Origin: Desulfurococcales archaeon
GTDB taxonomy: Archaea > Thermoproteota > Thermoprotei_A > Sulfolobales > NBVN01
Length of the DNA stretch: 31,348 nt
Reading direction: 5' to 3'
Assembly: GCA_023255965.1 (NCBI GenBank)
Contig: JAGDWE010000016.1
Location: 1-31,348 of the forward strand
The notes below the pieces were generated by a model. That model was not told the DNA's origin. It saw only the letters and a list, made by a program, of their open reading frames with translations, and made no database searches. The translations under genes and the position numbers were made by a program. Below are positions 7,659 to 15,095 of the stretch, piece after piece (the first letter of the stretch is position 1; every line of letters begins with the position of its first letter).

Positions 7659-8269
7659 TATATTGCTTCTACGAATTCCTTCACACCCTTCAGGAGCATC
7701 TCAGCAGCGAAGGAAGCAATGATCAAGGACATAAACCTACCTAAACCATTAACGAAAGTAGGTCCAAGCAATCTAACTATTTGTGATGAAAACCTCAATG
7801 TAATGTAAATCCCTATAAACGCTATATACGCGGCTACCAAGGTATTCAATAGTCCGTATATGCCTGTGGACATTATTAGTAGGGTCATGGTTCCAGGACC
7901 AACAATCAATGGCGTAGCTAAGGGAACTACGGCGTACTCACCTATTTCTATCTTAGATGGCTTATGGCCTGTGATTAACGTATCAAGTGCCACTGCCATC
8001 AGTATTACTCCTCCAGCCACTTTAAGTGAGGTGATGCTTATGCCGAATACCATTAATATGTAGTTACCGCCTAACGTAAATACAGTAAGTAATACGAGTA
8101 CGGTTAAGGACACTTTATTAATTAGTGCCTTAACATCGCTTGGGTTTAATGACTCAGCAACCCTTAATAATTGAGGTAGTGCAGCTATGGGATCCATAAT
8201 AGCATATAACTGTACTACAAGGCCCATAATTGCTACCACGTCCGCCCCCAGGGAACTCGAGGAACTCAA
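7658..8269 (-). CDS. MarC family integral membrane protein
   Basis: A 203-residue polytopic protein with six hydrophobic segments in two halves. The family marks are 'YAIMDPIAALPQLL' in helix 1 (the N/D-P-I/L-G-x-x-P motif), 'KVAGGVILMAVALDTLI' in helix 3, and 'VVPLATPLIVGPGTMTLLI' (P-x-P-x-GPG) in the second half. The family was once linked to antibiotic resistance, but its real transport role is unresolved. TTG 8269 lies 25-30 bases after a TATA box on the same strand and would be leaderless; ATG 8227 is an alternative that would still keep helix 1. It is coupled by a one-base overlap to the methyltransferase after it. Confidence 0.88.
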   Translation of the reverse strand: MSSSSSLGADVVAIMGLVVQLYAIMDPIAALPQLLRVAESLNPSDVKALINKVSLTVLVLLTVFTLGGNYILMVFGISITSLKVAGGVILMAVALDTLITGHKPSKIEIGEYAVVPLATPLIVGPGTMTLLIMSTGIYGLLNTLVAAYIAFIGIYITLRFSSQIVRLLGPTFVNGLGRFMSLIIASFAAEMLLKGVKEFVEAI

Positions 8270-8289
8270 ACTATATTACCAAGTTAAAT

Positions 8290-8302
8290 CTATGATGGCA
8301 AT
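8290..8302 (-). promoter_or_regulatory. TATA box for marC-methyltransferase unit
   Basis: On the minus strand the sequence reads CTTATATATAATT, centred near 8297. The standard spacing puts transcription start at about 8271, two bases before TTG 8269, which would give a leaderless message. Confidence 0.45.
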
Positions 8303-8320
8303 TATATATAAGGGATTTGC

Positions 8321-9400
8321 TTAAGTCATCTTAGCCGCTATGGCTTTAGCCATATCTAATGTTCTAGCAGTACCGCCTAGGTCCGGAGTTATTTCCCTAC
8401 CATCCAATAACACGTTATATACTGCCTCCTCAATTCTATGAGCGGCCCTAATGCACGCGACATCACCGTATTTAGCCCCAAGCCACTCAAGCATTAATGC
8501 GGATGAAAGTATCATTGCTACCGGGTTCGCAATGCCCTTACCAGCTATGTCGAAGGCAGCTCCATGTATTGGCTCGAATATTGCGTAGTTATAGCCTAAG
8601 TTACATGAAGGGGCTAAGCCGAGGCTACCGGCGACCTGAGCCGCCTCATCAGATAGTATGTCGCCGAACATGTTGGTTGTTACGATTACATCAAACGCGT
8701 GGGGCTTCCTCACTAAATTAGCTGCACATGCATCCACATATTGTTCCTCGTAGGTTATCTCGGGGAACTCCTTAGCTACATCCCTACATGCCTTAGCAAA
8801 TAGTCCACATGTAGTTCTAAGTACGTTTGATTTATGGACCGCTGTCACCTTCCTCTTCCTACCGAGGGCTAACCTAAATCCAACCTCAGCTATCCTCCTA
8901 GACGCTTCGTAGGTTATTACCCTGATAGCTAAAGCCGTATTCGGATTAAGCATGAATTCTAATCCTCTATATAGATCCTCAGTATTCTCTCTAACAACTA
9001 TCAGGTCTATGTCCTTGCTTAATGCTTGGGTGTTCGGGTAGGACTTAACAGGCCTTATGTTAGCGAAGAGGTCAAACATGATCCTCAATCTAACTATGAC
9101 ATCGGCTGAGGTCTCGCCCACTGGCGCCTTAAGGCATGCGTGAGAGGACTTAATGAGCTCAATACTCGACTTAGGTAATGCCTCGCCATACTTGCTTAAT
9201 GCTGAATCACCCGCCTCAACATACCTCAAATTAAGCTTAATCCCATAGACCTCTGAAACCCTCCTAAGGATTTCCAAAGCTGCTGAAGTTATTTCAGGAC
9301 CTATTCCATCGCCTTGAATTAATGCGATAACGTATTCACTAGGTTTTAAGCTAGTACTCCTTGAATATAGTTCCCTAAGGGAAGCCAATACCGATGCCAA
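8321..9400 (-). CDS. Isopropylmalate/isocitrate/homoisocitrate dehydrogenase family enzyme
   Basis: NAD(P)-dependent beta-decarboxylating dehydrogenase. Visible: the N-terminal strand 'YVIALIQGDGIGPEI', 'FANIRPVKSYPN' (substrate arginines), 'VVRENTEDLYRGLE', 'VHKSNVLRTTCGLF' (catalytic Lys), 'YVDACAANLV' and 'NMFGDILSDEAA' (metal aspartates), 'GSLGLAPSCNLG' and 'FEPIHGAAFDIAGKGIANP'. The core is about 338 residues, the short form used for isopropylmalate, homoisocitrate or NAD-isocitrate; the motifs do not settle the substrate. No close in-frame ATG exists. TTG 9400 has GAGGTGAC at 9405-9412 five bases upstream, so I take it as the start although it leaves some 20 extra residues before the first strand. 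The start region overlaps the last 26 bases of the gamma-glutamyltranspeptidase remnant. Confidence 0.85.
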   Translation of the reverse strand: MASVLASLRELYSRSTSLKPSEYVIALIQGDGIGPEITSAALEILRRVSEVYGIKLNLRYVEAGDSALSKYGEALPKSSIELIKSSHACLKAPVGETSADVIVRLRIMFDLFANIRPVKSYPNTQALSKDIDLIVVRENTEDLYRGLEFMLNPNTALAIRVITYEASRRIAEVGFRLALGRKRKVTAVHKSNVLRTTCGLFAKACRDVAKEFPEITYEEQYVDACAANLVRKPHAFDVIVTTNMFGDILSDEAAQVAGSLGLAPSCNLGYNYAIFEPIHGAAFDIAGKGIANPVAMILSSALMLEWLGAKYGDVACIRAAHRIEEAVYNVLLDGREITPDLGGTARTLDMAKAIAAKMT

Positions 9401-9668
9401 GGCCGTCACCTCTAATATCTGTAGCCCTAATTTTAATACCTTCATTAACGCTTAATATAGCTGAAACACCTAGCCTGCTAGGGTACCTAACCCTTCTAAA
9501 TTTAATTTCATTTAATCCATCAACATTAAATCCGTCCTCAACGAGCACCTCATCATTACTTAAGTCCCATATAAACCTAGGTAGCACAATAGATGATTGA
9601 GGATCTAATCCGTAGTCTATTAAGTTAGTTATTAACTCAGCATGTATCTGAGGCGTTTCCCCTCTCAC
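9375..9668 (-). pseudogene. C-terminal remnant of gamma-glutamyltranspeptidase
   Basis: The 97 residues from GTG 9668 match only the last fifth of a Ntn-hydrolase gamma-glutamyltransferase: 'RGETPQIHAELITNLIDYGL' corresponds to the family's G-G-x-x-Q-x-Q...NxIDfGld-P region, then 'IVLPRFIWD' (the PRF motif), a 'LGVSAILSV' strand and the closing 'ATDIRGDGLGIG' (normally DPRxDG). The catalytic threonine, the GG pair and the oxyanion residues lie upstream in intact enzymes and are missing. Upstream of the frame is A/T-rich sequence and then GC-rich transposon-like DNA. I infer that the gene was cut by an insertion and that only the 3' end survives, perhaps retained because the ribosome site of the next dehydrogenase is embedded in it. 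Confidence 0.65.
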
Positions 9669-9694
9669 GGCACTTCTAATTTTTAATTACTTTT

Positions 9695-9712
9695 AACCCC
9701 GTGAGCGGGGTT
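9695..9712 (+). repeat. Hairpin with GTGAGC loop (copy 1)
   Basis: AACCCC-GTGAGC-GGGGTT is a perfect 6-bp stem followed by AGCCC. The copy at 10274-10291 has the same design with one stem pair changed from C:G to T:A. It probably marks one end of the decayed element. Confidence 0.6.
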
Positions 9713-9936
9713 AGCCCTTGGTGTGGGATCACCAGCTTCGCCCGCACCTCATGGGGCTCATAGAGCCCAACGCCATGGTGCTTTCAACTGAGGATCCATC
9801 CATCACCGCATGGCGGGTCACAGAGATGCGCTTGCATAGTTTCTCCTCTCATCATCAAGCATTCGTATGCGAACGAAAGCATTCAAGTTTATCGCTAAAT
9901 CGGCAACAGCCTGTAGTTACCTCCGGAAGTACCTAG

Positions 9937-9970
9937 TCTGACCTCCTCTCCGCCCTGAAGGGCGGGGAGG
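9937..9970 (-). repeat. Right-end hairpin module (copy A, minus orientation)
   Basis: The stem 9945-9955 pairs with 9960-9970 around a TGAA loop: eleven pairs with one G:T wobble, the best preserved of the five copies. Read on the minus strand it continues GGAGGTCAGAC, matching the AGGAGGTCAG outer flank of the other copies and the TCA-type right terminus expected of IS200/IS605 elements. In live elements this end also forms the 3' part of the TnpB guide (omega) RNA. Confidence 0.65.
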
Positions 9971-10007
9971 TTTGGGCTACATCCAAGAGCTTCCTCGATT
10001 TAATCCC

Positions 10008-10025
10008 GGGCCGGGTTTTCGGCCC
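10008..10025 (+). repeat. GC hairpin GGGCCG / CGGCCC
   Basis: A perfect 6-bp stem with a GGTTTT loop, inside the decayed element and about 38 bases from the right-end hairpin. It may be an inner stem of the same end or RNA structure. Confidence 0.45.
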
Positions 10026-10273
10026 ATCTCCTCCACTCTGAGGGCCCGGAGTTATGGCCATTACCACAGCCCCCGGGCGCAGGGTTTAAGCTGCATGTAA
10101 AGCATCGCCATTTAAGATTGAAATCTTCGGGGGAGCGACTTATTACGCACCTAGGTATGGGTTAGCTCCTTTTGATTGCCATTATAAGCTTTCATATTTG
10201 CCACGGCTCTCGATCTACTATGAACGATGATGCCGTGCGTCTATATAGCGTTTCCCCCACTCATGACGCTCTC

Positions 10274-10291
10274 AACTCCGTGAGTGGAGTT
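10274..10291 (+). repeat. Hairpin with GTGAGT loop (copy 2)
   Basis: AACTCC-GTGAGT-GGAGTT followed by AGCTC. Relative to copy 1 the stem has changed on both sides in a compensating way, keeping all six pairs. A GTTAGCTCCTT without the stem also occurs at 10161-10171. Confidence 0.6.
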
Positions 10292-10399
10292 AGCTCTCTT
10301 CTATGAGAATGCTGATATCTATGAATAAACTAAAAAATACTTATGCCAGTATTTGATTGATTCTTAAAAGCAACCTAAATATGTAGAATGCTGTATAGC

Positions 10400-10885
10400 T
10401 CACTTCCATCTCATTATCTCCTTAAGGTTGTTAGGCCAGGGAGCGATAGTATATTTTTTAATCCATTCTTCATCTATGGTTAATTCCCTCAATGCTTTAA
10501 TAATTCTATTAATTATTCCCTGGTCTATCCTCCCTTCAACAACAGCAGGACACTCCATATCTAGGTATATGACCTTTTCTTCGGTTTTGAAGTCATAGTA
10601 CATAATAACTGGCCATATCCTGCAATCGAATGGCCTATTCTGGTAGTTTAAGCATAATCCATCCTTACTTAGAAACGGGCATGCCCTGCCGTTATAATAA
10701 CCTAGGCATTTAACGGGCCCTAATCCCGTCTCCAACGTAAATGCTACATCCTTAAATTCTTCTTCCTCCTCAGGTAGGAGTACTGCATAGAAGCGCTTAC
10801 AGCAATTTACGTTGCAGTTCTTACATATATCTCCGAAATCTATGAATTTAAGGTGTTGGGAGAGTTTACCCATCACACCATCCAC
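10400..10885 (-). CDS. YkgJ-family Cys-cluster (putative Fe-S/zinc-binding) protein
   Basis: A 161-residue protein of the YkgJ/UPF0153 type. Its conserved cysteines fall in the expected places: 'DICKNCNVNCCKRF' near the N-terminus, 'GRACPFLSKDGLCLNYQNRP' and 'FDCRIWPV' in the middle, with a further cysteine in 'LDMECPAV'. The family binds a metal or Fe-S cluster; a biochemical function is not established. GTG 10885 is about 25 bases from a TATA-like TTAAATATAAT on the minus strand (about 10905-10916) and would be nearly leaderless; ATG 10873 is the alternative start. It stands alone, facing away from the tRNA-binding protein gene. Confidence 0.82.
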   Translation of the reverse strand: MDGVMGKLSQHLKFIDFGDICKNCNVNCCKRFYAVLLPEEEEEFKDVAFTLETGLGPVKCLGYYNGRACPFLSKDGLCLNYQNRPFDCRIWPVIMYYDFKTEEKVIYLDMECPAVVEGRIDQGIINRIIKALRELTIDEEWIKKYTIAPWPNNLKEIMRWK

Positions 10886-10996
10886 ACTTCTACATCAATA
10901 AGCTTCATTATATTTAAAGTTAAAAAGTTAACTATCTTTAAAATGCTCGAAAACGTTATTAAAGCTCCTTAAAATAATCTTTATTTAGGTGTTACG

Positions 10997-11332
10997 ATGA
11001 GCGAATTGATAGACATCAATGAATTCTCAAAAATAGATCTACGTGTGGGATTAATAAAGCATGCTGAAAGAGTTCCTAGATCTAAGAAATTAATTAAGTT
11101 AATAGTTGACCTTGGGTCGGAGGAAAGACAAATATTAGCTGGTATAGCTGAGTTCTACGACCCCAAGGAATTAATAGGGAAGCACGTAATTGTTGTAGCT
11201 AACTTGAAACCAAAAAAGATGATGGGGCTCGAATCTAAGGGCATGATACTTGCAGCTGGTTGTGGACCTGATGAAAAGCCCGTAATACTAACTACCTTAG
11301 AGCCGGTTAGACCAGGGACAAAAATATGTTAA
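10997..11332 (+). CDS. Stand-alone tRNA-binding OB-fold protein (methionyl-tRNA synthetase beta type)
   Basis: A 111-residue EMAP-II/CsaA-like OB-fold protein: 'FSKIDLRVGLIKHAERVPRS', 'KLIKLIVDLGSEERQILAGI', 'VVANLKPKKMMGLESKGMIL'. The I/LDLRVG start and the LKP.K..G..S.GM motif are the tRNA-binding signature. In many archaea this domain is separated from MetG and acts in trans to improve tRNA binding; MetG is not in this window. ATG 10997 has AGGTGT a few bases upstream. Its stop codon shares the bases TTAA with the stop of the convergent NAD synthase gene. Confidence 0.88.
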   Translation: MSELIDINEFSKIDLRVGLIKHAERVPRSKKLIKLIVDLGSEERQILAGIAEFYDPKELIGKHVIVVANLKPKKMMGLESKGMILAAGCGPDEKPVILTTLEPVRPGTKIC

Positions 11333-12144
11333 GCTATTGGGGAGGGAGGTTCCTCTGGTGGAATTCTCTTATGTTTATTTAACTCAATACGCCTAATTAT
11401 TTTATTGACGAATTCTAGGGTGACCTCAGTTCTCCTTGAGACCTCAACTGGATCTAATTTAAGGTCAATTAAATGATAAAGGACTTTATCTATTATATCG
11501 TATTCTGCACCTAATTCATCACTTGCTTTATGACCTAGCCACAATCCAGGGCTACTTGGCTTCCATGCAATCCTCTCCGGTATGCCTAAGTATTCAGCTA
11601 AAACCCTTACCTGGGTTTTATAGAGCTTTACTATGGGGTAGATGTCAGCCGCTCCATCCCCCCACTTAGTGAAGAACCCCAGTAAATACTCGCTACGATC
11701 ACTAGTACCAAGCACCAATAGATTATACGTGTTTGCTAGGTAGTAGAGAAGTATCATCCTAGTCCTTACTTTAACATTGCCCTTAGGCAGTTTAGGTGCG
11801 CTTAAGTAATCGGTACCGAAAGCCCTAAGGAGGTCTTCAACTATCTCAGTAATATCAATGTACCTTACATTAATTAAGCCCAACTCCCTAACTAAATACC
11901 ACGCATCACTTATGTCTTCAGGATTACTCTCCTTATCTGGCATAATTAATACGTGAACTTTATTAACCCCTAATGCCTTAGTAGCTAACGCCGTAACCAC
12001 CGATGAATCAACACCACCGCTTAGACCAACAACAACCCCATCCGCTCCAGCCTTATCTACCTGAGAACGTATATACTTCATTAATTCCTCGGAAGTCCTA
12101 GCTACGTTGTAATTTAGGTAACTGGGCACTTCATACCTAGGCAT
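11329..12144 (-). CDS. nadE: NH3-dependent NAD+ synthetase
   Basis: Amidates nicotinic acid adenine dinucleotide to NAD with ATP and ammonia. The PP-loop is 'VGLSGGVDSSVVTALATKAL', followed by the conserved 'HVLIMPD' strand, 'LGTSDRSEYLLGFFTKWGDG' (substrate and ATP contacts) and 'DIYPIVKLYKTQVRVLAEYL'. There is no glutaminase domain, so free ammonia is the nitrogen source. A TTG at 12174 would add ten residues, but ATG 12144 lies about 38 bases after a TATA box (CTTATATTTAG on the minus strand, about 12178-12188), and the family normally begins close to 'YEVPSYLNYN', so I prefer 12144. It ends tail to tail with the tRNA-binding protein gene with a 4-base overlap. Confidence 0.93.
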   Translation of the reverse strand: MPRYEVPSYLNYNVARTSEELMKYIRSQVDKAGADGVVVGLSGGVDSSVVTALATKALGVNKVHVLIMPDKESNPEDISDAWYLVRELGLINVRYIDITEIVEDLLRAFGTDYLSAPKLPKGNVKVRTRMILLYYLANTYNLLVLGTSDRSEYLLGFFTKWGDGAADIYPIVKLYKTQVRVLAEYLGIPERIAWKPSSPGLWLGHKASDELGAEYDIIDKVLYHLIDLKLDPVEVSRRTEVTLEFVNKIIRRIELNKHKRIPPEEPPSPIA

Positions 12145-12268
12145 TCCATTATCCCTAAACTGACGTTTAAGCAAACTAAATATAAGCTCTTGACCTCCTA
12201 CCAGACCTAAAAGGGTGAGGCCTTCAGTTATAAAATTTGCAACTAAAGTGTTCTATGATAAAAATTAA

Positions 12269-15022
12269 TTACTTATACTTTACTGCAGCTTGGGCAGCAG
12301 CTAATCTAGCTACAACCACTCTATAAGGAGATGCGCTAACATAATCTAGTCCTATCCTATGTAGTAGTTCTATTGATTTAGGATCTCCGCCGTGCTCACC
12401 GCATATGCCTACTTCTAGGGCTGGATTAGCTGATTTCCCTAGCTTCGTCCCTATCTCAATCAACTTACCTACCCCCTGCTCATCCAGCGTTTCAAACGGA
12501 TTGAACGTGAGTACACCACTCTCTAAGTATTGTGGTAGGAACTTGGCTTCGGCATCGTCTCTACTGAAGCTGAAGGTTGCCTGGGTTAAGTCATTTGTAC
12601 CATAGCTAAAGAAGTCCACCTCCCTAGCTATTTCATCAGCTGTCAAGCACGCCCTAACGGTTTCTATCATGGTACCTATTTTAATCCTACCCATTAAGTT
12701 AATACCGTACTTTGCCTCAACGTCCTTAATTGCCGGTATTATTGACTTCTCCTTAACGTACTTAATCTCGGACGCTATAGCTACTTGGGGAATCATGATC
12801 TCAAGCACTGGGTTCTTGCCTTCTCTAATTAATTCGGCTGCTGCCTCAACCATCGACTTAGTTAGGTAGTAATAGAATTCAGGGTAAGTAACACCTACCC
12901 TAACCCCTCTATGACCCATCATTGGATTATGCTCTTTAAGTTTGGAAATCCTACTATATAGCCACTCTAAGTTCTTAACTTCCTCTAAATTACCCTTCAT
13001 CCTAGCTTCATATAGCTCCTTAAGCACCTCCTCAGGTGCTGGCAGGAATTCGTGTAGCGGTGGATCAATAAGTCTAATTATTACCGGTAATCCATCCATT
13101 ATCTCTAGGATCTCCTTAAAATCGCCTTTAATCATCTCAGATAATTTCTCTAGATACTTAACCCTCTCCTCAACGGTCTCAGATAAAATTACGTTCCTAA
13201 GTACCTCAAGTCTTTCAGGCTTCCTAAACATTCTCTCTATACGTAATAAGCCTATTCCTTCAGCACCAAACTTCCTAGCAATTCTAGCGTCTTCAGGAAC
13301 ATCCGCATTCGCCCTAACACCTAATTTCCTAATCTCATCAGCCCACTTGAGTAGGGTATCTAATTCTGGGATTAACTCAGGCTCTATAGTAGGCACCTTG
13401 CCAACATATACTTCACCTGTCGTACCATCTATTGATATCCAATCACCTTCCTTGACAAGTATATCGCCTACTTTGAATTCCCTCCTTCCATAGTCTATAA
13501 CTATGGATTCAGCCCCGACCACAGCTGGCTTACCTATAGCCCTAGCAACTACCGCCGCATGACTTGTCATACCTCCCCTACTTGTTAGTATGCCTACTGC
13601 CGCATAGAACCCGTGAACATCATCAGGTTTCGTCTCAACCCTAACCAATATTACCTTCTTACCAGACCTCGCCCACTCTACAGCAGTATCTGGGTGGAAT
13701 ACCACCTGCCCGCTAACTGCGCCAGGAGATGCACCAAGCCCCCTAGCCACCGGCTTCCCCTTAAACTTAGGATCTATCCTAGGGTACAGCAACGAGAGTA
13801 CGTGCTCGGGCTTAACTTTAATGATCGCCTCCTCCTTGGTTATAATCCCCTCTAATGCCATATCAACTGCCGTCTTAACCCTAGCTAGGGGGGTCATCTT
13901 AGCATCTCTATTCTGCAGGAAGTATAACCTACCTCTCTCAATGGTGAATTCGACATCCTGAACATCCCTATTCAATCTCTCTAAAGTCTTGCTGGCCTTA
14001 ATCAATTCGTCATAGACCTGAGGCATTAACTCCTTAAGCCTGTCTAAAGGCATAGGCGTCCTAATCCCAGCCACTACATCTTCACCTTGAGCATTAGGCA
14101 GGAACTCTCCGTACGGTCTATTCTCACCGGTAGCTACGTCTCTTGTAAATAGAACCCCAGTACCTGAGTCCCAACCCATGTTGCCGAAGACCATGGTGAC
14201 TATGTTCACAGCTGTGCAGTCAGCCTGATCCGGCGTTATCTTATTAGCCATCCTATAGAATATCGCTCTAGGATTCATCCAAGATCTGAACACTGCTTTT
14301 ATAGCCAATTCAAGTTGCTTCCAAGGATCTTGAGGGAACTCCCCGTGCTCCTTCCTAACGATTTCCTTGAACTCATTAGCTAATTCCTTAAGTCCTTCTA
14401 CTGGTATTTCAACATCCTGCTTAACCTTGTACTTAGCTTTAACCTTCTCAAGAGCTTCATCAAATAATTCCTCCTTAATCCCTAAGACTATCCTTCCAAA
14501 CATTTGAATGAACCTCCTGTAAGCATCGTAAGCGAACCACTCATTATTAGTTAGCTTCGCTAGTCCCTTTACAACTTCATCGTTTAACCCTAAATTGAGT
14601 ACCGTATCCATCATACCGGGCATTGATAAGGCGGCACCAGACCTAACTGAAACCAGTAATGGATTTTCAGGATCTCCAAACCTCTTACCTGTCTTGGATT
14701 CAAGCCACTTTACGTACTCCTTAACTTGATCCATAAGTCCTTGAGGTAGTTGAAGGCTGTCTATGATCCTCCAAATCTCACTAATTATTTTATCCCTAAC
14801 TTCTGGAGGAGGTCCCCTCTCTAGCTCCTTAACCAACTTATCTATGACCTCCCTTCTGCCGCTATAGAAGTCTCTACATGCTTCGGTGGTTATCGTAAAT
14901 CCTGGAGGAACTGGGAGCCCTAACTGAGTCATTTGAGCTAAGCTGGCGCCCTTACCACCTAATAGTTTCTTATCCTTCCAATCACCCTCCTCAAATGTGT
15001 AGATGTACTTTTTAGTAACCAC
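12269..15022 (-). CDS. ppdK: Pyruvate, phosphate dikinase
   Basis: A full-length 917-residue enzyme that interconverts pyruvate, ATP and phosphate with PEP, AMP and pyrophosphate, serving glycolysis or gluconeogenesis in many Thermoproteota. The domains are in order: N-terminal ATP-grasp ('LLGGKGASLAQM', 'SVRSGAALSMPGMMDTVLNLG', 'TGVLFTRDVATGE'), the phosphohistidine domain with catalytic His488 in 'RGGMTSHAAVVARA', and the PEP/pyruvate TIM barrel ending 'SYGTNDLTQATFSFSRDD' and 'EVGICGEHGGDP' with the acid-base Cys874. The GMTSHAA motif and length distinguish it from PEP synthase. GTG 15022 begins the protein exactly at the usual N-terminus. It appears to be a single-gene unit. Confidence 0.96.
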   Translation of the reverse strand: MVTKKYIYTFEEGDWKDKKLLGGKGASLAQMTQLGLPVPPGFTITTEACRDFYSGRREVIDKLVKELERGPPPEVRDKIISEIWRIIDSLQLPQGLMDQVKEYVKWLESKTGKRFGDPENPLLVSVRSGAALSMPGMMDTVLNLGLNDEVVKGLAKLTNNEWFAYDAYRRFIQMFGRIVLGIKEELFDEALEKVKAKYKVKQDVEIPVEGLKELANEFKEIVRKEHGEFPQDPWKQLELAIKAVFRSWMNPRAIFYRMANKITPDQADCTAVNIVTMVFGNMGWDSGTGVLFTRDVATGENRPYGEFLPNAQGEDVVAGIRTPMPLDRLKELMPQVYDELIKASKTLERLNRDVQDVEFTIERGRLYFLQNRDAKMTPLARVKTAVDMALEGIITKEEAIIKVKPEHVLSLLYPRIDPKFKGKPVARGLGASPGAVSGQVVFHPDTAVEWARSGKKVILVRVETKPDDVHGFYAAVGILTSRGGMTSHAAVVARAIGKPAVVGAESIVIDYGRREFKVGDILVKEGDWISIDGTTGEVYVGKVPTIEPELIPELDTLLKWADEIRKLGVRANADVPEDARIARKFGAEGIGLLRIERMFRKPERLEVLRNVILSETVEERVKYLEKLSEMIKGDFKEILEIMDGLPVIIRLIDPPLHEFLPAPEEVLKELYEARMKGNLEEVKNLEWLYSRISKLKEHNPMMGHRGVRVGVTYPEFYYYLTKSMVEAAAELIREGKNPVLEIMIPQVAIASEIKYVKEKSIIPAIKDVEAKYGINLMGRIKIGTMIETVRACLTADEIAREVDFFSYGTNDLTQATFSFSRDDAEAKFLPQYLESGVLTFNPFETLDEQGVGKLIEIGTKLGKSANPALEVGICGEHGGDPKSIELLHRIGLDYVSASPYRVVVARLAAAQAAVKYK

Positions 15023-15095
15023 CAGTGAACCCCTTACTTAAGGGTATAAACAGTAATAAAGGTAATTGAAACCATTAAATAATTACAAACCAAGA

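Larger units (their letters stand above)
9690..10310. mobile_element. Decayed IS200/IS605-type insertion(s) in a gene-free stretch
   Basis: This gene-free stretch of about 700 bases is much richer in G and C than its flanks and full of palindromes. It contains a hairpin at 9695-9712, a right-end-type hairpin at 9937-9970, another hairpin at 10008-10025 and a hairpin at 10274-10291 related to the first. Read on the minus strand, the part upstream of the 9937-9970 hairpin translates to pieces such as 'NPARD', 'GCSP' and 'LPALQGGEEV', like the C-terminal tails attached to the other hairpin copies in this window. No TnpB zinc ribbon and no Y1 transposase can be read, so this would be an internally deleted element or two overlapping ones. 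Short + strand frames here are not credible genes. The insertion probably truncated the gamma-glutamyltranspeptidase. Confidence 0.55.

Noticed and set aside
9718..9936. A 72-codon frame in the GC-rich stretch
   Set aside because: No family resemblance, no ribosome site and located within transposon debris full of palindromes; coding is unlikely.
9971..10270. The palindrome-rich 300 bases as a house-keeping structured RNA (RNase P or SRP RNA)
   Set aside because: I could not find the conserved loops or core sequences of either RNA on any strand; position between transposon-end hairpins is a simpler explanation.
12942..13493. Long open frame antisense to the pyruvate phosphate dikinase gene (183 codons)
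   Set aside because: It is the Ser/Leu/Ile-rich shadow of a strongly conserved coding region, with no family motif or separate promoter.
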